A stretch of 64,000 bases of DNA from Astropecten irregularis (taxonomy: Eukaryota; Echinodermata; Asteroidea; Paxillosida; Astropectinidae), in NCBI GenBank assembly GCA_963971285.1, contig OZ020262.1, positions 8,066,745 through 8,130,744 on the forward strand, in the 5' to 3' direction. Under the pieces are notes generated by a model, which ran no database searches, was not told where the DNA came from, and worked only from the letters and a program-made list of their open reading frames with translations. Positions 1 to 11,900 of this stretch are shown here, in pieces. The position numbers were made by a program, and so were the translations under genes. How positions within the stretch are numbered: position 1 is the stretch's first letter; each line of letters begins with the position of its first letter.

Positions 1-703
1 TCACGTAATTTGTTCGTATGTAAAACTGATCCTATTGCCACGTACAAAAAAAACAAATTATGGATCATTGCACTTTTCCATACAACTCTTTAAGTTGTAC
101 ATGTATAGCTAATATTAACGCGACCCATAAAATGATGTACAATACTCCGCAACCTACATCGATAACATTTCGATATTTAGTGCTGGTATTTAACGATATA
201 TAAAAGTCTTACATGAAAATGTCTATGGCAAGATTATAAACGAAGTTTTGATCGAGTCACGCAATCCGCGGACATTATTATGAGTGGCATACACACACAC
301 AGTGCAGTGAAATACGTACGTACAGTGCAGTGCACATGTATGGGGAGAGTTGAGTCATTCGAGCATCATATGTTTTGTACATGACCATATTGTCACGTTA
401 TCTGTGTACAAAGACAACGGGGAGTGAGAAATATTAAAAAATTCATATAAAATCAAGTCATGACGTCATGATGTCGAAAAGTTTCGGGAGACAACTACCC
501 TATATGGACTTCCTTCAGACCAAGTTTGGATAAAATCGGCTGTTTAAAAGTGACCAAAGTGGGGTCTAGAATGCCCCCGTGCTTTGTCTATGGGAATTTT
601 GGCGACAAGAAGAGGAAGAGGAAGAAGAGGAAGAAGAGGAAGGAAGAAAAAAAAAAAAAAAACAGAACAGAAATAAAGGCTTTTCGCTAGCGCGAAAAAG
701 CCA
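1..703 (+). repeat. 3' portion of a rolling-circle-type repeat ending in a stem-loop
   Basis: This stretch is almost the same as 27,647-28,294 (shared run from the TTGTTCG / AAACTGATCCTATT region through GACAACTACCCTATATGGAC). It ends with a GAAGAGGAA microsatellite (about 609-645), an A-run, and a stem-loop at 678-702 with arms GGCTTTTCGC and GCGAAAAAGCC. The next element (ACTAGAG) starts directly after it. It is the distal part of one of the non-autonomous elements that dominate 23-52 kb. The apparent short ORF here is microsatellite read-through. The beginning lies outside the window. Confidence 0.75.
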
Positions 704-950
704 ACTAGAGGTTGTGTCTGTTGAAAACAGAACACATGGCTTTTCCGCATTATGATATAAAAAATCGTCACAACCTATGAAGCTTTCAAGTTATAGAAGA
801 GTGCGCCTTTAATCTTAAGTCACGTAACTTTTGGTTGTGTTTGTGTCACAATTAAGGAAATACCTTGCCTAACATTGACTTTTGTCGAAAGAATCATGAA
901 TGATCCTAGCTCTTACCACTTTTGAATGAGGAGCTACTTAAAAAATCGTA
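704..950 (+). repeat. 5' fragment of family-1 HINE-like element
   Basis: It begins ACTAGAGG, then a bulged hairpin (GTGTCTGTT / AACAGAACAC around loop GAA), then GGCTTTTCCG, exactly like the starts at 34,798 and 36,151. About one 129-bp internal unit follows (CTTACCACTTTTGAATGAGGAGCTACTT), after which similarity stops near 950. It is truncated on its 3' side. Confidence 0.75.
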
Positions 951-1587
951 TGCTTTTAGGCTAGACAAAATTCATTCATCCGATAGCGACTATTGCGGCC
1001 GACGGATATTATGCATAATCCACGCTCGCGATGTATAAAACAAAACTTGAGAGATCAACTGGCACAATTAGGCTTCCGTACAACAACCACCGTACTGCGC
1101 ATGTCTTAGGCCGCGTTCCGACGTCTGCAGTCAATGGCTAGTGGCTGCTATAGGTACGTGCGTAATTTGCAGCCACAGCCATAGAATTGGGACACGGGCT
1201 TACTTCCAGGTGCATTTTGGTCGTGTATCCTGTCTCAATGAGAGTGTTTACTAGCTACAGCTTGGAGGAGAACAATCTATTCATGACAATAGTGTTTTTT
1301 CACCACGCCAAGTAAGTAAGGTTATGAATGCTTTATGAGATTAAAATGTTTGTTTTTGTGTAGGATTTCAGTGAATAGTGCGAGGTACATGTAGCATCTA
1401 AGTCTTTATAAACTAGCGTCTGTTGCGATTGCCATAATAATATGTTTGAAGAGGATTTCGGTAAACAAATAATTTGATGCAAAGGCTAACGTTATGAACT
1501 TGGGTACGTAGGCCTATTGTGACAATGACTAACTTATGCTTCCTGAGTAATGTCTTGTTATGTTGTTGTGGTTCAGTGTACACGTAT
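951..1587. other. intergenic, nothing recognised
   Basis: No long ORF, RNA gene or clear repeat was seen. There are short CpG-containing stretches around 1010-1130, but no promoter motif that I would defend. Confidence 0.5.
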
Positions 1588-1743
1588 ATAAGCCTTATCG
1601 CAAATACCGCCTGGTTGATTTTGGACAATAGTCGAAAGGCACTGTGGGAAGGGAAAAGGTACAAAATATGCCCCTTTTTCCTTCCCATGGTGCCTTCCAC
1701 CATTGTCCAAAATCAACCAGGCGGTATTTGCGATAAGGCTTAT
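1588..1743. repeat. 156-bp palindromic foldback element (MITE-like)
   Basis: The first half (ATAAGCCTTATCGCAAATAC...) is the reverse complement of the second half (...GTATTTGCGATAAGGCTTAT). About 42 bp of each outer arm match perfectly and the match degrades toward the centre near 1665. The near-identical peptides read from both strands here are a by-product of the palindrome. A TA or other short target duplication is not clear. Confidence 0.85.
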
Positions 1744-2529
1744 GAACATGGTCATGCTATATAGCTATGGTCAGTATGGATTATTGCCTTTGTGGGATCT
1801 TGTATAGTTTTGCTTCAATTGGAATCTATCCATCCATGGGGGGTCTAGCCATTCATTTATGTCATAAATTAAACATGGATGATAACAATTAACGTTAATT
1901 CAATAATTATTTTATTAATTAATGTTCAGTATAATCATGGAGAAATGACTCCTCATTAATTTAGGACGTCTGCATATTTACTTATTTTTCCTTTTTTTTT
2001 ACATAAACATTATGTCCTTCATACCTGTACATTATTGTGCTGTAGCACACTTTTTGACTGTTGGGTGTATAACCAGTGGCTTATCTCACTTGTGTTTGAA
2101 TCATATTCAACATTTTATGTAAATTTAAGGATTTTTAGTCAATGGTTTATATTTCTGTTATTGATTTGTTTGATTGAGTCTGTCAATGGTAATATTCTTA
2201 ATAAGATAATTATGAAAATCATGATTAATTCTTGTACTTTTTTGCACTTGTCCAGTACACAAAAGTTATTCTTTTTGTTCTGATTATGTATTGGTGCTTT
2301 GAATTGAAGTAATATCTGCACTTTATACTATACTTGGACATTTATGTCACTTGTGTATGTCACTTGAACAGCATTTCAGTATAGAGGAAATCAAACAGTG
2401 TCTTTGTACAATAACTTGTTAACAAAAATTATGAAAAACCTTGAACAAGGTAGAATATGAATATGCTTTGAAATAAACAACTACAGAAGGCCTCGGAAGT
2501 TGACGGCATTTGCTTTAGTCAAGAAGAGC
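1744..2529. other. A+T-rich intergenic
   Basis: Very A+T-rich, with TTAATTAA-type runs around 1885-1925. The small ORFs look random. It may include 5' flank or leader of the Helentron, but no terminus is recognisable. Confidence 0.4.
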
Positions 2530-2625
2530 CAAGAAATCTGACTGAAGGAGGACTTGAACCTGCAACCTCCTGGTTACTGAACCAGCTTTCGACTGACCTG
2601 CATTGTCCAGCCCTACATTGGCAGC
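2530..2625 (-). repeat. tRNA-derived SINE head (degenerate)
   Basis: On the minus strand, 2550-2560 reads GGTTCAAGTCC, a good Pol III box B / T-loop. Upstream of it on that strand a CTGGT/ACCAG stem occupies the anticodon-arm position. Box A is weak. It resembles a tRNA-derived SINE promoter rather than a working tRNA, because no paired acceptor stem is visible. Confidence 0.45.
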
Positions 2626-2901
2626 GTCCTAAATTGTACCTTTATTTGTTTTCAGTCAGAAGCTGTGAAAGCAGACATTACTGTATGTTGCTTTATCTGA
2701 AGGATCAAAACCGAAAACACTGATTGAAGTCATTTAAAGAAGAAGAACAAATCACTGACTGAAACAGTTGAACCTGAAAAACATAAATGATTCCAAATGA
2801 TATAAAAGACGGCCCTGAATGAATTGGCCATCTTGCTACAGTGTGAGTAGTGTGGGTTAGGAAAACATTCCTTTAATGTGTTGTCTGTCAACTGATGTCA
2901 A

Positions 2902-5900
2902 ATGTTTGTGTTTTTCTTTTCAATTTGTTTTCAGGACAAAATGCCAAAGTACCAGCGACCCAAGACGATGAAGGATGGGATGGGGTTCCTGAGGATGACG
3001 AAGCCAGTTCGTGGAGCGTCTGTTTTCTCTCACACTTACATGTTTGTTGCTGACTTCTCTAGCCTTTCTTTTCTCAGCTCTTGTGTTTCTCACTCTATTT
3101 CTTGCTATTCCTCTTTCCTTTCTTTTCCCACTCAAGTCCACACTGGGCTTGTGACTCAAGCACTCTTGCTTGAGGACGTTGTTGAGAACCAGGCACCTGC
3201 GGTTCTCAGCAACAGCCATACAAGTAGAATGACAATGAAGTTGAATAATAGTCCTGGTATAAAAAATCGTTTATGTCATGGTTTGAAAAAACGTTTATGT
3301 CATGGTTATACGATATGTTATCATATCACGTACGTTGAAAGAAGGAGTTACCTGAAGATGAAACCTGAGATGAGCCATGAGACGAACGGTGAGGTGAAGT
3401 TTGAGATGATTGAGAGTCATGTGAGTGGTCACGAGGTAAGCAGTCATGAGGTAAGCAGTCATGAGGTAAGCAGTCATGAGGTAAGCAGCTGTGGAATGAG
3501 GCATATGATGGGCTGTGAGAAGAGATGTAAGGTGAGGGCTAGAAGAAGTCATGATAAGAGCCATATGAGAAGATACAGGAGAGGTCAGGATAAGTGTAAG
3601 AACCAGGTGAGAGGTGTATTCACAATACCATTGAAGCAGAAGTGTCCTCGTACATTGAAGAGACAAGTGATAGCAACATGTACATGTTCAAATAGTTGGA
3701 AGTGTCGACAACAGAAGACTCGAAGGTGCCAAACAACTGGATACACGGTTTCAAAGCGAGTAAGAATGACAAGAAAGGCCAGGAAACATGTGATGTATAA
3801 TTACAGAAGAAATGGTAAATCAATTGAGCAGCGTATGTCAAAGGAGGACAGGCAAATACATGAAGAAGTAATGAAATCTACTTTTGGTCACACAAGAAGA
3901 TGTATAAGCAAAGTTATTCATGTAAGACAGACTGTAAACAGAAGGAGAGGAAAGAATGTCTGTGAAATGTCCAAAGTTATGAAAGGAAGCAAGAAGAGAA
4001 AGACCTGTGTAGTAAGAGAGGAGGAAGTCAAGGTACTGGAAACAGAAAGTGATAATGGCAATGTGTGTTGGGTTTGTGATCAAAGTGATAGGTGTAGCAA
4101 AAGGAAGATACAATGTGATAAATGTTGTGTGTGGTTTCATACAACTTGCACAGGTATTTTGAACATTAAGGAATATTTGACTGGTAAGACATTCACTTGG
4201 GTTTGTTGTAAATGTGGACATAGTAATTACTCTGACAGTTTGTTTCACAATTTTGGTATTTGTACAGATGACAATCAGTTTGAAATGCCGGACAGTGCAG
4301 TAGACCAGTGTTCAGGTGGACCTATTTATCAAGTGTCTGACAAGGACAACAGAAGGAATGATACACCAGAGACAGGAAATGGGTATGTTAAACTAAGTAC
4401 TGGTAAACAGTCAATAAGACAACAGAGTGGTGGTTACTTCTTAAGAAAGAGAAAATCAATTTCACCTAATACTTCAAGTGAAAAGGAGAAATGTACTGAT
4501 AATCAAACACAGCCCAGAGAGTGTCCAAAAAAGTGTGAGAGACATCAAAGTGAGAAATCCTTGCCCCACATTGATGACACTAGACAAAAAGAAAGTCACA
4601 GCAGAAACAAGGATGGCACTAAAAATGATGTCAAGAAAACTGGAATTAGATCTGTAAATAATGCAAGCAAATTTAATGTGAAAGGAATACATACAAATAC
4701 CAGGAGAAAGAGAAAGGTTGATGCAGATTTGAAGAATAAGATAAATGAAATGCAGTCTAATGATGTGGTTAAACCTGCCAAAATGAAGTGTTGTAAGACA
4801 GTGAATAGTACAAAAATAAATCATGAAGCAGTTGATCAATCAATTGTTGCACAAGGCAGTTGTCATCAAGGAGATGTACGGTTTGGAAGAAATATTGGAA
4901 AGCAATGTGTAGCCATGTCCTTGAGTGCAATTATGAAAAGCCAGACAAAATGTATGAATAATTGGGGAAGGAATGACATGGACAATGTGCTGAACACTGG
5001 CAATGAACTGTATGGATTGTTGCAGCAAAGTTCAACTATGAATAATGATTATCTGCTTATCAATGAATTACCAACTGATTTGAATGTGTATGAAAACAAC
5101 TTTAGCATGAATTATGCGGAACCTGTAGTAGGAACATTCAATGAACAGGATTCAACTTTGGCAGAGTTCAACATGATTTCACTGAAACTAGCTATAGAAC
5201 AAACAATTCAGAAATATCAAGCATGTTTCATATGTTTTCATGGAAACACTTTTGCAGTGATTTCCCACGGTGGAATTTATTATGTATTTGATTCACATTC
5301 CAGAAGTGTTCATGGCCGTCAAGTTCAAGATGGGACAAGTATTTTGCAGCGTTCTTTGACATGGCAAGGTGTGTACAGGTATTGTACTGAACTTGGACAT
5401 TCTATGAATCTGTCTGATAGTGAGCAATTTGAAATTACAGGTGTTCATATTTGCGTTAGTCATAACCTCAGTATCTGTAGTGAACAACATGTTGACAACA
5501 CTAAAGGTGCTTGTTGCAGCAGTTGCACACAAGGCGTAACAACACGAGGTGTAAATGAGACAATGGAAACTAATGAAGTCCAGAACAATGATGGAAATTA
5601 TGGAGTTGGAGAAGATACACTACACAGTGTTTTGCCAGATAATATTCATAACACAGATTTTAATCATGAATTAAGTTATAATAACAAGAGTGATAATGAT
5701 TTGGAAATATTACAAGTTACTGAACCAGTTCCTTTGAAATTTTTGCCACTGACTAAAGAAAGGAAGATAACATTGTGTCAACAATTTGAGTTGAGCAAAG
5801 TACGTTTGAATACTGATGAGATTTCCACAAGATGTGAGAACATGGGAAGACCTGACACTATAAGGAAGATAAAAGGTGATGGGAACTGTTTCTTTAGAGC

Positions 5901-8900
5901 CATTTCTTGTTCTATATCAGGAACTGAAGAAAATCATAGACATGTGAGAACTCTTACTGTTAATCATTTGCTGAAATATGCTGATAAATTCAAGTGCTTT
6001 TTAAGAGAAGGTTTTTCTACAGTGGAGGATTATGTGGTTAGGCAGAGGTTGTTTCATAATGGTACATGGGCCACAGAGGTAGAAATCATAGCAATGGCTG
6101 ACATGTTGGGTGTTGATTTATACACATATAGTGAGGCAAATAAGTGGTATGTGTTTTGTCGTTCATTCACCAATACGGCGAGATTGTCAGATTGTGGAAT
6201 TTATTTGTATCATAGAAATGAAGTTCATTATGATTTAGTTGTGAATGTTCATGAACATGTTTCAAGTAATCCAGGTGACAATTTGGAAAACTGTTGTAAT
6301 AGAGATTTGTTATCCGAAGCTACTTGTACGGACTCACTCAGTAATGTTCATGGAAATCAAAGTAATACTAGAAGGGAAGACATTAAACCGCATTCTCAGC
6401 ATAAGAGAAAGAGACGTAAACGTGTAAATGTGGCATTGAAACTGAAATTAAAAAGAGATAAAGCAAGAGAAACATACAAGAAAAAAAGAAATGCCGAAAT
6501 TGTAGAAGAGAACAGTGCATACAGGAAAAAGAAGAATGCACAAAGACAGAAATATGCTAATTGTAAAGAGTTCAGAGAAAAAAAACTTGAATATGAGAGG
6601 AAAAAAAATGCACAAAATGGTGTCAAAAAACTGAAATTGTTAAAGGAGAAGTATCACAAAGATAGTGCACACAGAGAAAACAAATTAAATCATGACAGAA
6701 CCAAGTATAACAAAGATAGTGTACATAGAGAAAGAAAAGTTAGAAGAGAGAAAGGAAAGTATCATAAGGATAGTGGCTACAGACAACAAAAGATTAATAG
6801 TACAAAAGCCAGGTATTATGAAGATGCTGCATATAGACAAAAAATAATAAACAGTGCCAAAAATAAGTATCATATTAACCGAACATACAGAAATGCTGTT
6901 ATTAATTCTGTCAAGAAAAAGTATTGGAGTAATCATGTGTACAGAGCAAATTTGATGAAAAATCTTAAATGCAAGTATCGTCATGATGCACAATATCGTA
7001 AGAAAATAAAGCAAAGGGTTTTAAGAGAAAGACGTATAAAATCTCAACAAGCAAGGAACTTGAGGAATGTTATCAGAAATTGGAAGAATGAAGTGTCAAC
7101 AGGACCTGAGTATGTTTGTGCAGTTTGTTGCAAACTTTTGTTTAAGAAACAAGTTATTAGATGCAATAAAGACAAATACAGCATCGTTAGTTGTATATCT
7201 GACAAATATTTACATAAATGTATATGTGCAAAAGACTGTGGAAATGAATGTCTTGTATCAAAATCAAGCAGGTCTAGATTATGGATATGTTACACATGTC
7301 ATAGGACATTATTGCAGAAGAAAGTACCAGTAGAAGCATGTACAAATAATTTACAAGTGATAGACATTCCTCAAGAATTGGATTGTTTGAATATATTAGA
7401 GGAACATCTCATTGCAATTAATATACCTTTCATGAAAATGGTAGCCTTGCCGAAAGGTGGACAGAATGGAATACATGGTCCTGTTGTATGCGTACCATCT
7501 AACATTACAGATACAGTGACAGCATTGCCAAGATGTAGAAATGAAAATCAGTTAATTAGAATAAAATTAAAGAGAAAATTAACTTACAAAGGATATTATC
7601 AATATCAATTTGTGACCAAGGAACATGTGGAATCTGCATTAAGTTATCTTAAGCAAAACAATGCATGGTATAAAGATATTGAAATCAATTGTGATTGGAA
7701 TGATCCCCTGTTAGATGATGAATATGATGAAGAACATGAAGATGACCTAGTACATGAATCTGATGAATCCAGTGTAAGTGATGAAGAAACAGATGAGGAT
7801 CGTTTGTTTGGCATTCCACTTGATACATGCTTGCAGCCTATAGATATTGGACAAGAAGTGCTTGATCAATACTTTGATGATGTTCTCTGTGTTGCACCTT
7901 GTGAAGGAAACAATCCAGTTAGAGTATTAATGGAGAAAGGTAATGAGGCCAAATGTTTTCCAGCATTATTCCCAGAAGGATCACCTATCTTTGATGATAA
8001 ACGTGATGGAAAGCTGACACGCTTGAGATATTTTCATAATAGATTGATGAATGCAGATAACAGATTTGCCAAATGTACTCAGTATATCTTTTATGCCCAG
8101 TATTTATCAGAAATTGAAAAGGTGATGTCTGGTGTTTCAATTGCTATGCGTCAAAGTTCAGGGAAATTGCATTGTGGTCAGTGTGTTAATTCTAGCATGA
8201 TTAAGAATAGAGATCAATTGAATGATATTTTACAGTCTGATAGTGGGTATAGATTTATGAAACCAATTAGAGGTACACCATCATATTGGCAATCAACTCA
8301 GAGAGATGTCATGGCTATGATTAGACAACTTGGAATACCAACATGGTTTTGCTCATTTTCTGCAGCTGATATGAGATGGCCTGAAGTCATTAATACAATA
8401 TTGAGACAACAAAGAGATTTCAGAAATATCGAAGACTTGGATTGGAATGATAAATGTGAAATATTGAGAAGCAATCCAGTGACTGTTGCTAGAATCTTTG
8501 AGAATCGATTTCACACATTTTTGAAAGATGTTATCATGTCTAGTGCAGAACCCATTGGGAGAGTCAAGGACTATTTTTACCGAGTAGAATTTCAGCAAAG
8601 AGGATCTCCGCACACACATTGTTTGTTTTGGATTGAGAATGCTCCAAAATTGGAAACAGATGATGATGCTGATGTAATAACTTTTATTGATAAATGTATC
8701 AGTTGCAAGTTACCAACTGAGGAAGAAGATGAGGAATTGAATGAAATAATCAGTCATGTACAGCAACATAGTAGGAAACATACCAAGTCTTGTAAAAAGA
8801 AGGGCACTGAATGTAGATTTAATTTTCCAAGACCACCTTCTGATAGAACATTTATTGCCAGTTCTGATCCAGCAGATGACCACGATGATGAAAACAGTGA

Positions 8901-11900
8901 GGATGATGCATATAATCATGAAGAAAGTACTTCCATGAATAATGATGAAAAGAAACGCAAAGCAGCCAAGGAATTATTGCAATCAGTATGGAATGCAATC
9001 AAGGATGAGAAGAATCAACACATGTCCACATCTGAATTATTTCAAAGCATTAATATTACACAGACTGATTTCGAAAAGGCCAATGATGTTTTGAGTAGGA
9101 AACCTACTATTGTTTTAAAGAGAGAGCCTCAAGATGTATGGGTGAATCTTTATAATCCTGATTTAATAAGAGCCTGGAATGCTAATATGGATATTCAATA
9201 CATCACTGATGCATATGCCTGTGCAGCATACGTAGTATCATACATGTCAAAGTCAGAACGAGAATTGGAACAGTTGTTAGCAAATGCACAGAATGAGGTC
9301 AAAAAGGGGAATTTAGATGCTAGACAGAGTATGAAGGAAATTGGATGCGTGTATTTACACAATAGAGAATTATCAGCTCAGGAAGCAGTGTTTCGTGTTT
9401 GTGGTCTGAGGTTGAAAGAGGGTTCTAGAAAAGTGGAGTTTATACCTGTAGGTGAAAATCCTGTTCGAATGAGTTTGCCATTGAGTGTAATTCAGAACAA
9501 ATGTGAAGATGATGATGATATTTTCATGACTAGTAGAGTTGATCGTTATAAAGCAAGGCCGGATAGTAATGAATTTAATGACATGTGTCTGGCAACATTT
9601 TGTTCAGAGTACAGAATTATTTATAATGGAGGTACATGTAATGTATCCAGAAAGTCACCAGTATATGCATTGGAACATGGTTTAGGTCACATACAGAAAC
9701 GTACAAGAACTGAACCAGCAGTCATAAGATATCCAAGGTTTTCAGTGACTAAATATCCAGAGAAATATTACCACAGTATATTACAGTTGTTTCTTCCATA
9801 TCGTGTTGATGCTCAACTGAAGCCATCACAGTTTGATGATTATGAACAATTTTATATGAATGGTTTTGTTAGTCTAAATAACCAGATGGAATCTGTTAGT
9901 GTTGTTGTGGAAAGCAATCGGTCTAGATATGAGAAGAATGCTGAGGCTCTTGAAGCAGCTAAACAATATGTAGAAAGACATGGTATGCAGGAAGATGCAT
10001 GGGCTTTGATTTCACCGATATCTGAGCAGGAAAGACTGGAATGTGAAGCAGAGCGTGAGCCAGTATTATCAGAAGATGATGATTTGAATATTCCTGACCT
10101 ACAATCTGACAAAAAAGAGGAATTTTGTAATATTGAACCACATTCGGTCAAAATATCAAAGCAAGATGCACTAAGTTTATTGAGGTCATTGAATGCACAG
10201 CAAAGGGAAGTGTTTAATCAGATTCGAGACTGGTGTTTACAGAAGGTACACGGCAAAAATCCTGAACCATTTCATGTCTTTATAACTGGTGGAGCTGGAA
10301 CTGGGAAAAGTCATTTGGTTAAATCAATACATTATGAAGCAACAAGAATCTTCACAAGAATGATTCATAATCCTGATAATGTGTCTGTAATGATAACTGC
10401 ACCTACTGGAGTTGCAGCTTTTAATATCAATGGAAGTACAATTCATAGTGCGTTGTCAATCCCCACTGATGCACGTTTGCCTTATCAACCTCTTGGTGAG
10501 GAAAAATTGAATACTTTAAGGAATGAATTGCAAGATCTTCAGATTGTTATTATTGATGAAATATCAATGGTTGATCACAAAATGTTGTGTTACATTCATG
10601 GACGTCTGCGTCAGATTAAGCAAACACGTGATCTTAAGCCATTTGGAAAAGTGAGCATCTTAGCTGTTGGTGATTTTTATCAGTTACCCCCAGTCAAAGG
10701 GAAATCATTGTATCAGAGAGATATTACAGTAGATTTGTGGAATGATTCTTTTCAGAAAGTAGAGTTGAGAGAAATTATGAGACAAAAGGATGATATGCAG
10801 TTTGCTGAAACTTTGAATAGAATACGTGTCAGAGCTAAGCAGGATAGGTTATTGGAAGAAGATATAGCAATGTTACAATCACGGGAAACTGGAGAAGAGT
10901 GGGATGATGCTTTACATATATTTCCATGTAATAAACAGGTTGATGAATACAATCAGAAGATACTATTTGCAAAGTGCAATGATTATTTCTGCATTTTAGC
11001 AAATGATTTTCAAAAAGATTCCCATAAAAAGACGGGCCGAGTGAAAATACCCCCAAAATCAGTAAGAACAACTTTAGCTGAATCATTGTGGCTAGGTACT
11101 GGTGCAAGAATAATGCTGACTAAAAATCTTGATGTTTCTGATGGTCTTGTTAATGGAGTATTTGGAACTGTTTGTGAAATTATTCTGTCACATGATGAAT
11201 CCACCCCTGAATACATACATATTATATTTGATAGTAAAAGTGTAGGATCCAAAGTGAAAAGGAAAAGTGCAACAAATGATGGATATATTAGAATTCAAAG
11301 GGAAGAAGAACATATAAGCAAACAGTGGATAAGACGACAATTTCCATTGAAATTAGCTTGGGCATGTACAGTTCATAAAGTACAAGGAGTGACTACAGAC
11401 AAAGCAGTGGTATCTCTTGAACGGACATTTTCACCAGGTCAAGCATATGTAGCACTAAGCAGAGTAACATCTCTAAATGGACTTGTGATTGAAGGGTTTA
11501 ATGAAAAGTTTGTTTATTGCAATAAAGCAGTAAAGGATTCATTGAGTGATATGATGGAATTTATTGAAGAATCTAATGTAAGAACACTATCATCAAATGG
11601 TGCTGTAATCATGATGCATAATATCCAAGGATTGAAAGAACACTTTAAAGACTTGGAATGTAATATTGATATGATGTCAGCAGATTTCATTTGTTTGACA
11701 GAAACATGGAGTGAGAATGAGTTTGACTGTGAGAGAGAATTAAGTGATTTCAAAAGCTACCATCAAGTCAGAAGTGCTTCATATGATAATTCATGCAGTG
11801 TTACTCGGATGTTAAGCAAACAGTGTCATGGAGGTGTTGCTGTGTATGGTAAAAGGAACAAGACATTCAGTAGACTTATCTTACCTGTACACAACTTGGA

